10,937 nt of DNA, taken from contig CALAKO010000126.1 in NCBI GenBank assembly GCA_937922955.1, forward strand, positions 1-10,937, given 5' to 3'. The notes under the pieces are model-generated. The model was not told the DNA's origin and did no database searches. It saw only the letters and a program-made list of their open reading frames with translations. This DNA comes from an uncultured Peptococcaceae bacterium (GTDB lineage Bacteria > Bacillota > Peptococcia > Peptococcales > Peptococcaceae). Below are positions 1 through 6,459 of the stretch, piece by piece. Position numbers and translations under genes: made by a program. Position 1 is the stretch's first letter, and every line of letters begins with the position of its first letter.

Positions 1-100
1 AAGGGGTCACACCTGTTCCCATCCCGAACACAGAAGTTAAGCCCTTCAGCGCCGACAATACTTGCTACTCTTTTGCTGGGAAGATAGGTCATTGCCAGGA
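1..100 (+). rRNA. rrf: 5S ribosomal RNA (3' part; 5' end outside window)
   Basis: The first 100 bases match the conserved body and 3' end of bacterial 5S rRNA, including the loop region with CCGAACACAGAAGTTAAGC at about 24-42 and the closing GCCAGGA at 94-100 that pairs with the missing 5' end. About 15-20 bases of the 5' strand lie before the window. It marks the end of an rRNA operon read rightward. The exact 3' end is uncertain by a few bases. Confidence 0.95.
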
Positions 101-110
101 TAGAGGAAAG

Positions 111-140
111 GACGTTCTGCATGGCAGGACGTCTTTTTTT
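111..140 (+). terminator. Rho-independent terminator of the rRNA operon
   Basis: GACGTTCTGC (111-120) pairs with GCAGGACGTC (124-133), with one G-U pair, around an ATG loop. Seven T follow at 134-140. It lies 10 bases after the 5S 3' end, so it ends the rRNA transcript before the tRNA gene. Confidence 0.9.
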
Positions 141-200
141 GTGTGGATGAGCGTATGAGCGACCTTTAGGGCGGAATGGTTGGACAGGCTTTTATGGCTA

Positions 201-229
201 TTGACAGAAAATGAATTTAGTGGTAGGTT
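201..229 (+). promoter_or_regulatory. Putative tRNA-Val promoter
   Basis: A perfect -35 TTGACA (201-206) is followed by a 17-base spacer and a weak -10 TAGGTT (224-229), helped by an extended TGn at 221-223. The predicted start near 236 is three bases before the mature tRNA. This gives the tRNA its own transcription despite the rRNA terminator upstream. The stretch 141-200 shows nothing else. Confidence 0.55.
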
Positions 230-238
230 AGTAGGGAC

Positions 239-312
239 GGGTGATTAGCTCAGTTGGTTAGAGTATCTGCCTCACATGCAGGGGGTCGCTGGTTCGAGTC
301 CAGTATCGCCCA
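239..312 (+). tRNA. tRNA-Val (anticodon CAC)
   Basis: A full cloverleaf can be drawn. The acceptor is GGGTGAT (239-245) with ATCGCCC (305-311) and discriminator A312. The D arm is GCTC/GAGT, the anticodon stem TCTGC/GCAGG holds the loop CTCACAT, and the T arm is GCTGG/CCAGT with TTCGAGT. Anticodon CAC is at 273-275, which reads the GUG valine codon. The CCA tail is not encoded (TAA follows A312), so it must be added by the CCA-adding enzyme. Confidence 0.96.
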
Positions 313-316
313 TAAT

Positions 317-348
317 AAAAGCACGTTGCATTTGCAGCGTGCTTTTTT
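317..348. terminator. Bidirectional terminator between tRNA-Val and the permease gene
   Basis: GCACGTTGC (321-329) pairs with GCAGCGTGC (334-342), with one G-U pair, around an ATTT loop. Six T follow at 343-348, and AAAA at 317-320 gives a short T run on the other strand. It ends the tRNA transcript and probably also the minus-strand permease cluster, whose last stop is at 386. Confidence 0.85.
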
Positions 349-385
349 GTTTGGGGTTATATTTAGATGTGTTTGGTTGCTGTAC

Positions 386-1774
386 TTAAATATAAAGGAA
401 GCCGATGAGTTTCCAGTATGGCACTAGGAGGATGAGGAAGAAGACCAGGTTGACGATCATTTTGAGGCTGAATATTTTCATAAAATCGGAGAGGTGTACG
501 AGATTGAAGGAGAAGAAGAGCATGTACAGTGGGAATTCATAAGGAAGAAGGATTTGGTCGTAGCCGTGAAGGATGGTCATCCAGATGACTTCCGGGTTGA
601 TGCCAAGGTTCAGTGCGATGTTTGTGAGCGGAGCGGTAAAGGTGGTGCCGATGGCGAGAGGGGTGAGGATGAAGTTGGCGAGTACGCAGAGTGCCCAGAT
701 GGCGAACAGGACGAAGGTGAAGCTTTTTCCTTCGAGGTAAGGCATGAGGGCGTCGCCAATCATTTCACCGACGCCGAGATAGGTGCCGACGGAGCCGATG
801 CACATGCAGGATGCGACGAAGATGATGAATGGGAAGTTGGAGTTTCTGATGTCGTCAGCGGTGCCGATTTTAAATCCTGGCATGTAGGCGAGCATTGGCA
901 TGAAGGCAAAGATCCAGGCGACATCGATGCCGTGAATGGATTGGGTGAGCAGCCCAATGAAGAGCAGAACACAGATGACAAGTCCTTTCTTTTCGGTTTT
1001 GCTGAGGGGCCCGAGGTTGGCGTATTCGTTGGCGAACCATTCTTTTCCGTTGATGTGTGTTTCCGGTTTGAATACTTTTGTAACGACCCAGAACATGACG
1101 ATGTAGAAGATCAGCGTTGGGGCGTTGTGGAACAGGAAATTGGTCCAGGATACGCCGGAAGGTCCGGTGACGTTTTCGCCGACGCCGTAGACGATGAGGG
1201 CGTTGGGGTTGAGGATGAAGTAGTTTGGCAGCAGGGCGGCAAAGCCTGCGCCAAGCATGATGCCTGCCGCTGCCTTGCCTTTTTTGAGTCCCATTGCCAT
1301 GCAGACGCCGTAGGCAAAGGCAGCGAGCGGGATGGTTGCCTGTGCGGGAATGAGCACGTTTAAGATGAGCCCGGCTAGAGCAATGCCCCAGATGATGCCT
1401 TTGTAGCTGCCACCAGTGATGATGATGCATTTGTAGGCGATGCGTTTGAGCAGGCCGATGCTTTGCAGCACGTTGGCCAGAATCAATCCGCCAATCATCA
1501 TCCATGGGGTGCTTCCTGTCCATGGCGAAAGAACGGTGGCGTTTGGCGCCAGTTCAAAAACAATGTAGGCGATGGGCAATAGCAGCGCGACAGCGGTTTG
1601 ATTGATGACTTCGGTTGCAAAAAGAAGGATGGCAAGGAGTGTGATAATGAAAAATAGTTTAACAGACCAGGTAAAGGTATCGTTGGTTGGAATTAGAAAA
1701 ATGAGCGCAGGAAATAGAAGGACACACAACCACTTTATCATGGTCTTTTTATCTGTTGTTGGTGCAGTACTCAT
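386..1774 (-). CDS. SLC13/DASS-type anion permease
   Basis: This 462-residue protein is almost entirely hydrophobic, with about 11-13 membrane segments, and fits the DASS/SLC13 family of sodium- or proton-coupled carriers for dicarboxylates, sulfate or similar anions. Two half-repeats are visible: residues 139-160 (N139, IPAQAT) and 367-390 (N367, TPLAIGTT) sit where family members carry paired SNT substrate/sodium loops. Here the canonical SNT triplets are absent, so the substrate may differ. The ATG at 1774 has AAGAGG upstream at 9-base spacing. It is the last gene after the ferredoxin/flavoprotein pair, which suggests it imports their substrate or exports the product. The family call is fairly firm; the substrate is unknown. 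Confidence 0.8.
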   Translation of the reverse strand: MSTAPTTDKKTMIKWLCVLLFPALIFLIPTNDTFTWSVKLFFIITLLAILLFATEVINQTAVALLLPIAYIVFELAPNATVLSPWTGSTPWMMIGGLILANVLQSIGLLKRIAYKCIIITGGSYKGIIWGIALAGLILNVLIPAQATIPLAAFAYGVCMAMGLKKGKAAAGIMLGAGFAALLPNYFILNPNALIVYGVGENVTGPSGVSWTNFLFHNAPTLIFYIVMFWVVTKVFKPETHINGKEWFANEYANLGPLSKTEKKGLVICVLLFIGLLTQSIHGIDVAWIFAFMPMLAYMPGFKIGTADDIRNSNFPFIIFVASCMCIGSVGTYLGVGEMIGDALMPYLEGKSFTFVLFAIWALCVLANFILTPLAIGTTFTAPLTNIALNLGINPEVIWMTILHGYDQILLPYEFPLYMLFFSFNLVHLSDFMKIFSLKMIVNLVFFLILLVPYWKLIGFLYI

Positions 1775-1806
1775 GATGGTAGACCTCTTTTCATAAAAAA
1801 TTGTAC

Positions 1807-1857
1807 AAAAAGACAGTGCAGCGCGGATTTTAGAGTGTGCGATACACGCTGCACTGT
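1807..1857 (-). terminator. Intra-operon hairpin / attenuator before the permease
   Basis: A perfect 11-base inverted repeat, ACAGTGCAGCG (1813-1823) and CGCTGCACTGT (1847-1857), encloses a 23-base loop in the 105-base gap between flavoprotein and permease. Read on the minus strand the stem is followed by CTTTTTG, a short T run. This is consistent with a partial terminator or mRNA-stabilising stem that lowers permease output relative to the two enzyme genes. Confidence 0.65.
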
Positions 1858-1879
1858 GAGAGGTTGGTTTGATGTTGGA

Positions 1880-3565
1880 TTAGTTGATTTTTTTCACTTT
1901 GTTGCGGAACTCCATGACAGGCTGTCCATTTTCGTCGAGATGAATGGTTTGGAATTTGTTGCCCATGAGTGGGTTGGTGAATGGATAGTCGACACGATGG
2001 GCCATGCCGCGGCTTTCTTTGCGATTTTCGGAGCAGTAAGCGGTGGCCAGACCGAGGTCGATGAGGTCCATGACTTCGAGGGAACGCACGAGTTCGTGGC
2101 TGTTTTCGGCTTTCAGCTGTTCGCTGGCATAGCGTTTGAGGTCGCTGAGGTATTTCATGGCCGATTTAAGGAGCGTTTCAGAACGAACGTTTTTAACGCT
2201 GACGTATTTGTCCATGATTTGGTTGAGGGTAGAGTTGACTTCCATCCAGTGTGCGCCGTTCTTTTTGCTGACGATTTCGTTGTACCAGTCAAATTTTTCT
2301 TTGATGATTGGCAGGTCGGACACTTCGACAAATGCTTTGTCCTGTGCATAGTCTGCAGCGTTTTCACCAGCGATCTGTCCAAAGACGGCTGCGGAGGTGA
2401 TGTCGCCACGAACGTTGCCGGTGAGGTCGCCGGAGGCGTAGAGCCCTGGCAGGGTGGTGGCGCTTTGCATGTCGATGTCGAGGCCGCGGCCAGTCAGCAT
2501 GTATTCATAGGTGCCGAATTCTACCATGTCTTTGTGAAGGTCGATGCCGTATTGATCCATGTAATCGTTGAGGGAGGTATCGCCTTCGGCAATGAAGGAT
2601 TCACGCATGTGCTGGAGGTCTTCTTCGGAGGTTTGCGAGCAGTTCATGAACACTGGACCGGAGCCGTCTGCCATTTTTTCATCGAACACGCTCTGCCAGA
2701 TGTCTGCGGTGATGTCGCCGAGTTCGCGGGTTGGCTTGGTGACAAATGGACCAACAGGCTTGCCGTAGTAGTCGGTCAATACACCGATCCAGGTGGCTTT
2801 GCCGCAGCGGGCGAACATGCGTGGGCCAGCGTGAACATAAGGCTGATCAAGGTTGACGAGGTTGGCACCGGCGCGGTAAGCCACGGCACATCCACCGGCT
2901 GTAGCAGGGCAGTTGGATGTGTTGCAGACAAAGGCTGGGTTGTTGCCTGGGTAGAGACGGGTGGAAAGACCGGTGGAAATGATGACGCTCTTGGCCTGGA
3001 AAACGATGGCTTCCGGCTGGTCGAGCTTGCTGGATACGCCAATGGCACCGACGACACGGCCATCTTTGACCAGGAGTTCTGTGATGGTGGTCTTGTTCAT
3101 GATTTTTGCGCCAACTTCTTTGGCTTTTTTGGTCAGAAGAGGCTTTTGATCACGGCCGTCATACTTGAGATGGTAGCGGCGGCGCTGTGGCATGGCGTGG
3201 CCTTCAAAATTCCATTTTCCGGTTGGGCGCATGTTGATGCCATAGGATTCCCATTTTTGAATGAGTTCAAAGGAGCGTTGCATCATCAATGCGAATACGT
3301 TCATGTCCTGAATTGGTCCGACGAGGGTTTCCGAGGCTTCCTGAAGGATTTCATCGAAGTCGTCGCCGTGATATTCAGGAATGTAGCACATGAAGTGGTC
3401 GTTTCCTGTTGCGCCAGATCCGGAACGACGGGTGTCTGCTTTTTCAACAACAACAACGTTGGCGCCTTTTTCTCCGGCAGCGATGGCAGCTTGCATCCCG
3501 CTGATCCCACCGCCGATGATCAATACGTCAGCCTGGACGATTTCTTTGCGAATTGTGATATTCAT
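1880..3565 (-). CDS. FAD-dependent reductase, fumarate reductase/AprA superfamily
   Basis: This 561-residue soluble flavoprotein has the N-terminal Rossmann GGGISG (18-23), E41 ending the second strand, and a flavin-contact segment TRRSGSGATG (45-54). It also has LPGLYASGDLTG (372-383) and a C-terminal ESRGMAHRVDYP (517-528) typical of the SdhA/FrdA/AprA/NadB superfamily. The covalent-FAD histidine of SdhA/FrdA (in an RSHT-like motif) is replaced by RSGS, so FAD is likely non-covalent as in AprA. No secretion signal is seen, so it should be cytoplasmic. Its ATG overlaps the ferredoxin stop (ATGA, 3562-3565), with AAGGAGGAG upstream, implying coupled translation and a two-subunit complex. An adenylylsulfate reductase-like or organic-acid reductase role is possible; the substrate is not determinable here. 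Confidence 0.85.
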   Translation of the reverse strand: MNITIRKEIVQADVLIIGGGISGMQAAIAAGEKGANVVVVEKADTRRSGSGATGNDHFMCYIPEYHGDDFDEILQEASETLVGPIQDMNVFALMMQRSFELIQKWESYGINMRPTGKWNFEGHAMPQRRRYHLKYDGRDQKPLLTKKAKEVGAKIMNKTTITELLVKDGRVVGAIGVSSKLDQPEAIVFQAKSVIISTGLSTRLYPGNNPAFVCNTSNCPATAGGCAVAYRAGANLVNLDQPYVHAGPRMFARCGKATWIGVLTDYYGKPVGPFVTKPTRELGDITADIWQSVFDEKMADGSGPVFMNCSQTSEEDLQHMRESFIAEGDTSLNDYMDQYGIDLHKDMVEFGTYEYMLTGRGLDIDMQSATTLPGLYASGDLTGNVRGDITSAAVFGQIAGENAADYAQDKAFVEVSDLPIIKEKFDWYNEIVSKKNGAHWMEVNSTLNQIMDKYVSVKNVRSETLLKSAMKYLSDLKRYASEQLKAENSHELVRSLEVMDLIDLGLATAYCSENRKESRGMAHRVDYPFTNPLMGNKFQTIHLDENGQPVMEFRNKVKKIN

Positions 3566-3810
3566 GCGCGTTCTCCTCCTTGTGCATTTGGTACATCAAC
3601 ATGCAACAGCATGTGGGACAGTGGGTAGCGGATGGTGATGGCACCGGTTGGGCAATCGATGGCGCAAGCACGGCAATGCCAGCATTCATTTGGATAGCGG
3701 ACGATGATTTCAGCAGGTTCGGTTTCGGTTTTCTTAATAACGTCCATGCAGCAGATTTGTGCGCAAAGCCCACATTTGATACATTTATTTTCGTCAATTA
3801 CAGGTGGCAT
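3562..3810 (-). CDS. Two-[4Fe-4S] ferredoxin, AprB-like electron-transfer subunit
   Basis: This 82-residue protein has two complete cluster motifs: C10-x2-C13-x2-C16-x3-C20 and C43-x2-C46-x2-C49-x3-C53-P. The segment ECWHCRACAIDCPTGAIT closely recalls AprB of sulfate reducers (ECWECYSCIKICPQGAIT from memory), and it continues into a short tail instead of AprB's long C-terminal extension. Its role is to pass low-potential electrons to the flavoprotein encoded next, with which it shares an ATGA overlap. An AGAGG ribosome site lies 9 bases before the ATG. It is the first gene of the cluster. An alternative reading is a generic ferredoxin, but the fixed pairing argues for a dedicated subunit. Confidence 0.88.
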   Translation of the reverse strand: MPPVIDENKCIKCGLCAQICCMDVIKKTETEPAEIIVRYPNECWHCRACAIDCPTGAITIRYPLSHMLLHVDVPNAQGGERA

Positions 3811-3840
3811 AAGACCACACCTCTTTCGTTTTATAGTTTA

Positions 3841-3889
3841 TCTTGCAAGACCTTTATTACAGTGCATATTATAAAATAAGATTTATGCA
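3841..3889 (-). promoter_or_regulatory. Promoter/operator region of the ferredoxin-reductase cluster
   Basis: On the minus strand a perfect -10 TATAAT lies at 3873-3868; no good -35 is seen, which suggests activator dependence. The -10 lies inside a perfect inverted repeat TGCATA (3863-3868) / TATGCA (3884-3889). A second perfect palindrome, TCTTGCAAGA (3841-3850), falls about 11-20 bases after the expected start. Either could bind the neighbouring LysR regulator. This is inferred from position and symmetry only. Confidence 0.5.
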
Positions 3890-3940
3890 ATGTATAATCG
3901 TTCATTATTAAGCGTTCCTTAGGCAAAAACTAAAGAAAAG

Positions 3941-3982
3941 AAAAACGATCCTCCACCCAAAATAGTGTGAAGGATCGTTTTT
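3941..3982. terminator. Strong bidirectional terminator after the LysR gene
   Basis: AAAAACGATCCT (3941-3952) pairs perfectly with AGGATCGTTTTT (3971-3982), with extra inner pairing CAC/GTG, and has T runs on both strands. It starts 8 bases beyond the LysR stop and insulates the LysR transcript from the ferredoxin cluster promoter. Confidence 0.92.
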
Positions 3983-3989
3983 TATGGAC

Positions 3990-4910
3990 TTATGCGTTGG
4001 TCAGTGCATGCGCGGCGCTTTGCAGCGCGGTGACCACAACTTTTTCCAGCGGGCTGAGCGGTTCTTGATTGTGCAGCCAGCCGATGCGGCAGCGATAGGA
4101 AAAGTCTTCAAGATGCAGGTACGTTAGGCCAGGGTAATGCTCCAACATGCCTTGCATGCTGGAAAATGGCATGAGCGTGCTGGCGTCTGAATAGAGCAGG
4201 AGGTGGCGCAGCAAGTCGCGATTGTCCAGCTGCACGATGTCGAGCTCTGGATTGTGAGAAAGGAACAATTCCAACGTTTTATCATTGAGTGCATCATGGT
4301 AGGTGTAATAAGGATAATTCAAAATTTCAGCAAAGGTGACGTGGCGTTTTTCTGCCAGCGGATGATCGCTGCGTACGACAAAACACATTTCGTCCGACAG
4401 CAGTTCTTCAAATTGCAGGTGATTGCGGCGTATTTCGCGCAGAAAAGTGGTTTCGTCAACGTTGCAACAAAGGATCACGCCCAGATCCAGGCTTCCCTGG
4501 GCGATCATGCGTAAAATATTCTGGCTGTCGCGGTCGATCGGCAAAATGCGAATCTGTGGATGGTGTTTGCTGACATTCAATAAGGTTGGCAGAATCAGAG
4601 AATGATTGAGATGTGGAGAGCCGCCGAGCCGGACTTTTCCGCTTAACGTGGCGTCATGATAAGAAGGCAGTTGGCGCAGCTGCAGAAGCCGTTCGTCCAC
4701 TTCCTGCAGCAATCGCACCGCTTCTTCACCCTGTTCGGTGAAAGTGACGCCGTGGCGGTGGCGCAGCATCAGGGTGCAGCTAAGTTCTTCCTCCAGATTT
4801 TTGATGGCGCTGCTGATGGATGGTACAGATACGAACAGCTCTTGAGCGGCCTTGGTGATGGAGCCGCAGCGATGGATGGTGAGTAAGTATTGGAACTGAT
4901 TGAGGTTCAT
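3990..4910 (-). CDS. LysR-family transcriptional regulator
   Basis: This 306-residue protein has the usual family length and build: an N-terminal winged helix-turn-helix (residues 1-60, recognition region about 18-41, with SITKAAQELFVSVPSISSAI), a linker helix to about 90, then a periplasmic-binding-protein-like effector domain (about 92-300). The ATG at 4910 is preceded by AAGGAGG at 9-base spacing. It lies on the same strand just upstream of the ferredoxin/flavoprotein/permease genes and is the natural candidate to control them. The effector is presumably the permease substrate. No promoter is obvious in the 41-base gap before it, so it may be read from the MocR/helicase transcript. Confidence 0.93.
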   Translation of the reverse strand: MNLNQFQYLLTIHRCGSITKAAQELFVSVPSISSAIKNLEEELSCTLMLRHRHGVTFTEQGEEAVRLLQEVDERLLQLRQLPSYHDATLSGKVRLGGSPHLNHSLILPTLLNVSKHHPQIRILPIDRDSQNILRMIAQGSLDLGVILCCNVDETTFLREIRRNHLQFEELLSDEMCFVVRSDHPLAEKRHVTFAEILNYPYYTYHDALNDKTLELFLSHNPELDIVQLDNRDLLRHLLLYSDASTLMPFSSMQGMLEHYPGLTYLHLEDFSYRCRIGWLHNQEPLSPLEKVVVTALQSAAHALTNA

Positions 4911-4951
4911 GGATGAGGTCCTCCTTACGATTCAACAGGTGGCAAGATGGG

Positions 4952-6430
4952 TCAGTCTTCTTCCAGCATTTTCAGCAGGGCGAGGTAGAGGGGCGGGTTG
5001 TTGTAGAGGATGAGTTTGAGTTGGTCGTTGGTGCGGGTGACGATATGGTAGAGATCGCGGAGGGCGGCGCTGGTTTGGTCGGTGGTTTGGAGGTGACCGG
5101 CGGGATCGTAGAAGAAGCGGCGATCGAGAATGACGGCAACGCGGTTGTGCTCGCGGCCAGCAGCATGGCGCAGGTCGATGGCGTCGCAGTCGGCAAGGGA
5201 GAAGCCGGGACCAGCTGCGGCGTTGGTGAGCAGAGTCCAGCCGTGGCTGGTGAGATGGCTGGCATAGGCACGCAGGTCGGCCGCTTCGTAGAGATAATCG
5301 AGGCTGACACAGTCGCTGGTGTTGTGCAGCGGCACGGCGCCAATATGAAAGAGGTTGGAGATGAAGGCGGACAAAGCGCTGTTGATGCGGATTTTTGCGG
5401 AGAGAGCGGTGCTGCGCAGTGGCAGCTCAGGATGGTGGGCGCTCAGAAGGGCACGGCTGCTGGCGGCAGGGTCAAGATGCAACTCAGGAATGGCCTCGTA
5501 TGCCAGGAGCAATGTGGTGCCGCTGGTTTGAGCGGCGTGGGCGAGGGCAGCCAGGTCGGCGCTGCTCAGGTGCTGGGCGTCGTCGATGAGCAGAAGCGGA
5601 AAGCGGCTGCAAAGGGGTGCTGGATGCACGTCGCCAAGGGAATGGATGGGCCAGCCGAGCTGACGGCGAAAGTACAGTTGGCTCTTGCTGAGCGGTGCTG
5701 TATGGAGCAGAGCCGCGCTGCCGCCTTGGGCGCGCACGCTCTTTATGATGTCATAAAGCAGCAGGGTTTTCCCGGTGCCAGCCGCTGCCGAAAGCAGAAA
5801 ACAGGTGCCCGGCTGGCGGTGCTGGGCGCGAAACACATCGTCTTTGACCGATTGCTGGGTGGTGGTGAGAAAGTATTCGCCCTGCAGAAAACGCTCCGTG
5901 TCAGTAAAGGGGGAAATGAGATAATTCGACGGCACAAAAAGCTGGTCTGGATCGGTGTTTTCATCGAGTGTCTGCCGATGCAGAAGGGCGGCGATTTCGG
6001 CGGCGCTGCTTGGGCGCAGGCTGTGGGTGTCGGAGCAGTAGGCATAGAAGCCATCCTTGTCTACATAGGTGAAAAGGTGCAGCGGTCGGCCGAGAAAGCT
6101 CAGATAATGGTGGTTGGTGCGCATTTGCCGCAGGATTTTTTCCTCTTTATTGGCACGGCGCAGAGGTGCCTTCAACTCGATGTTGACGATGCAGTCGCAG
6201 CCAAAGCGCAGCAAATCAAATTCCTTGCTGATGCGGTCGATGGCATAACCCGCAAAGAAGCCGTCTAAGTCGGCCACCGTGCAGCCCTCGGCTCTGAGAC
6301 TGTCGCAAAAGGCGCGCATGGTTGCCAGTTCGTGGCTTTTCAGCACCTTGTAGCGGTGCTCGGCAGCTTTGCCCAGGGAAGCCAGCGCCTGCCCGCCCTG
6401 GTAAATGGAAAGCAGGTTGGAAGGTTTCAT
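4952..6430 (-). CDS. PD-(D/E)XK nuclease-like / SF1 (DUF2075-like) helicase fusion
   Basis: The protein has 492 residues. The N-terminal part (about 60-130) holds D72-x12-E85-x-K87 (EFDLLRF...IELKAP) and Q102 with a following YL, the layout of a PD-(D/E)XK nuclease core. The second part is a P-loop ATPase: Walker A SAAAGTGKT (214-222, K221), Walker B LLLIDDA (279-285), a motif IV-like KIRIN (346-350), and a degenerate SF1 C-terminus with GREHNRVAVIL (425-435) and LYHIVTRT (460-467, R466), resembling DUF2075/UvrD-type helicases. Such fusions are often DNA-processing or anti-phage proteins. AAAGGA precedes the ATG. It sits 29 bases after a MocR regulator and may share its transcript. The ATPase call is firm, the nuclease likely, the biological role unknown. 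Confidence 0.75.
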   Translation of the reverse strand: MKPSNLLSIYQGGQALASLGKAAEHRYKVLKSHELATMRAFCDSLRAEGCTVADLDGFFAGYAIDRISKEFDLLRFGCDCIVNIELKAPLRRANKEEKILRQMRTNHHYLSFLGRPLHLFTYVDKDGFYAYCSDTHSLRPSSAAEIAALLHRQTLDENTDPDQLFVPSNYLISPFTDTERFLQGEYFLTTTQQSVKDDVFRAQHRQPGTCFLLSAAAGTGKTLLLYDIIKSVRAQGGSAALLHTAPLSKSQLYFRRQLGWPIHSLGDVHPAPLCSRFPLLLIDDAQHLSSADLAALAHAAQTSGTTLLLAYEAIPELHLDPAASSRALLSAHHPELPLRSTALSAKIRINSALSAFISNLFHIGAVPLHNTSDCVSLDYLYEAADLRAYASHLTSHGWTLLTNAAAGPGFSLADCDAIDLRHAAGREHNRVAVILDRRFFYDPAGHLQTTDQTSAALRDLYHIVTRTNDQLKLILYNNPPLYLALLKMLEED

Positions 6431-6459
6431 CGTCTCATCCTTTCTGTGTAGATGTGGAA

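Noticed and set aside
494..1363. 289-codon plus-strand frame opposite the permease
   Set aside because: It is highly acidic and free of domains, as expected for the complement of a hydrophobic membrane protein gene.
1835..3628. 597-codon open frame on the plus strand opposite the flavoprotein gene
   Set aside because: It is antisense to a clearly recognisable FAD reductase, has no domain signature and a composition typical of a shadow frame.
4913..6268. 451-codon open frame on the plus strand opposite the nuclease-helicase
   Set aside because: It is a mirror of the real gene, without recognisable motifs. The minus-strand frame carries Walker A and B and helicase motifs.
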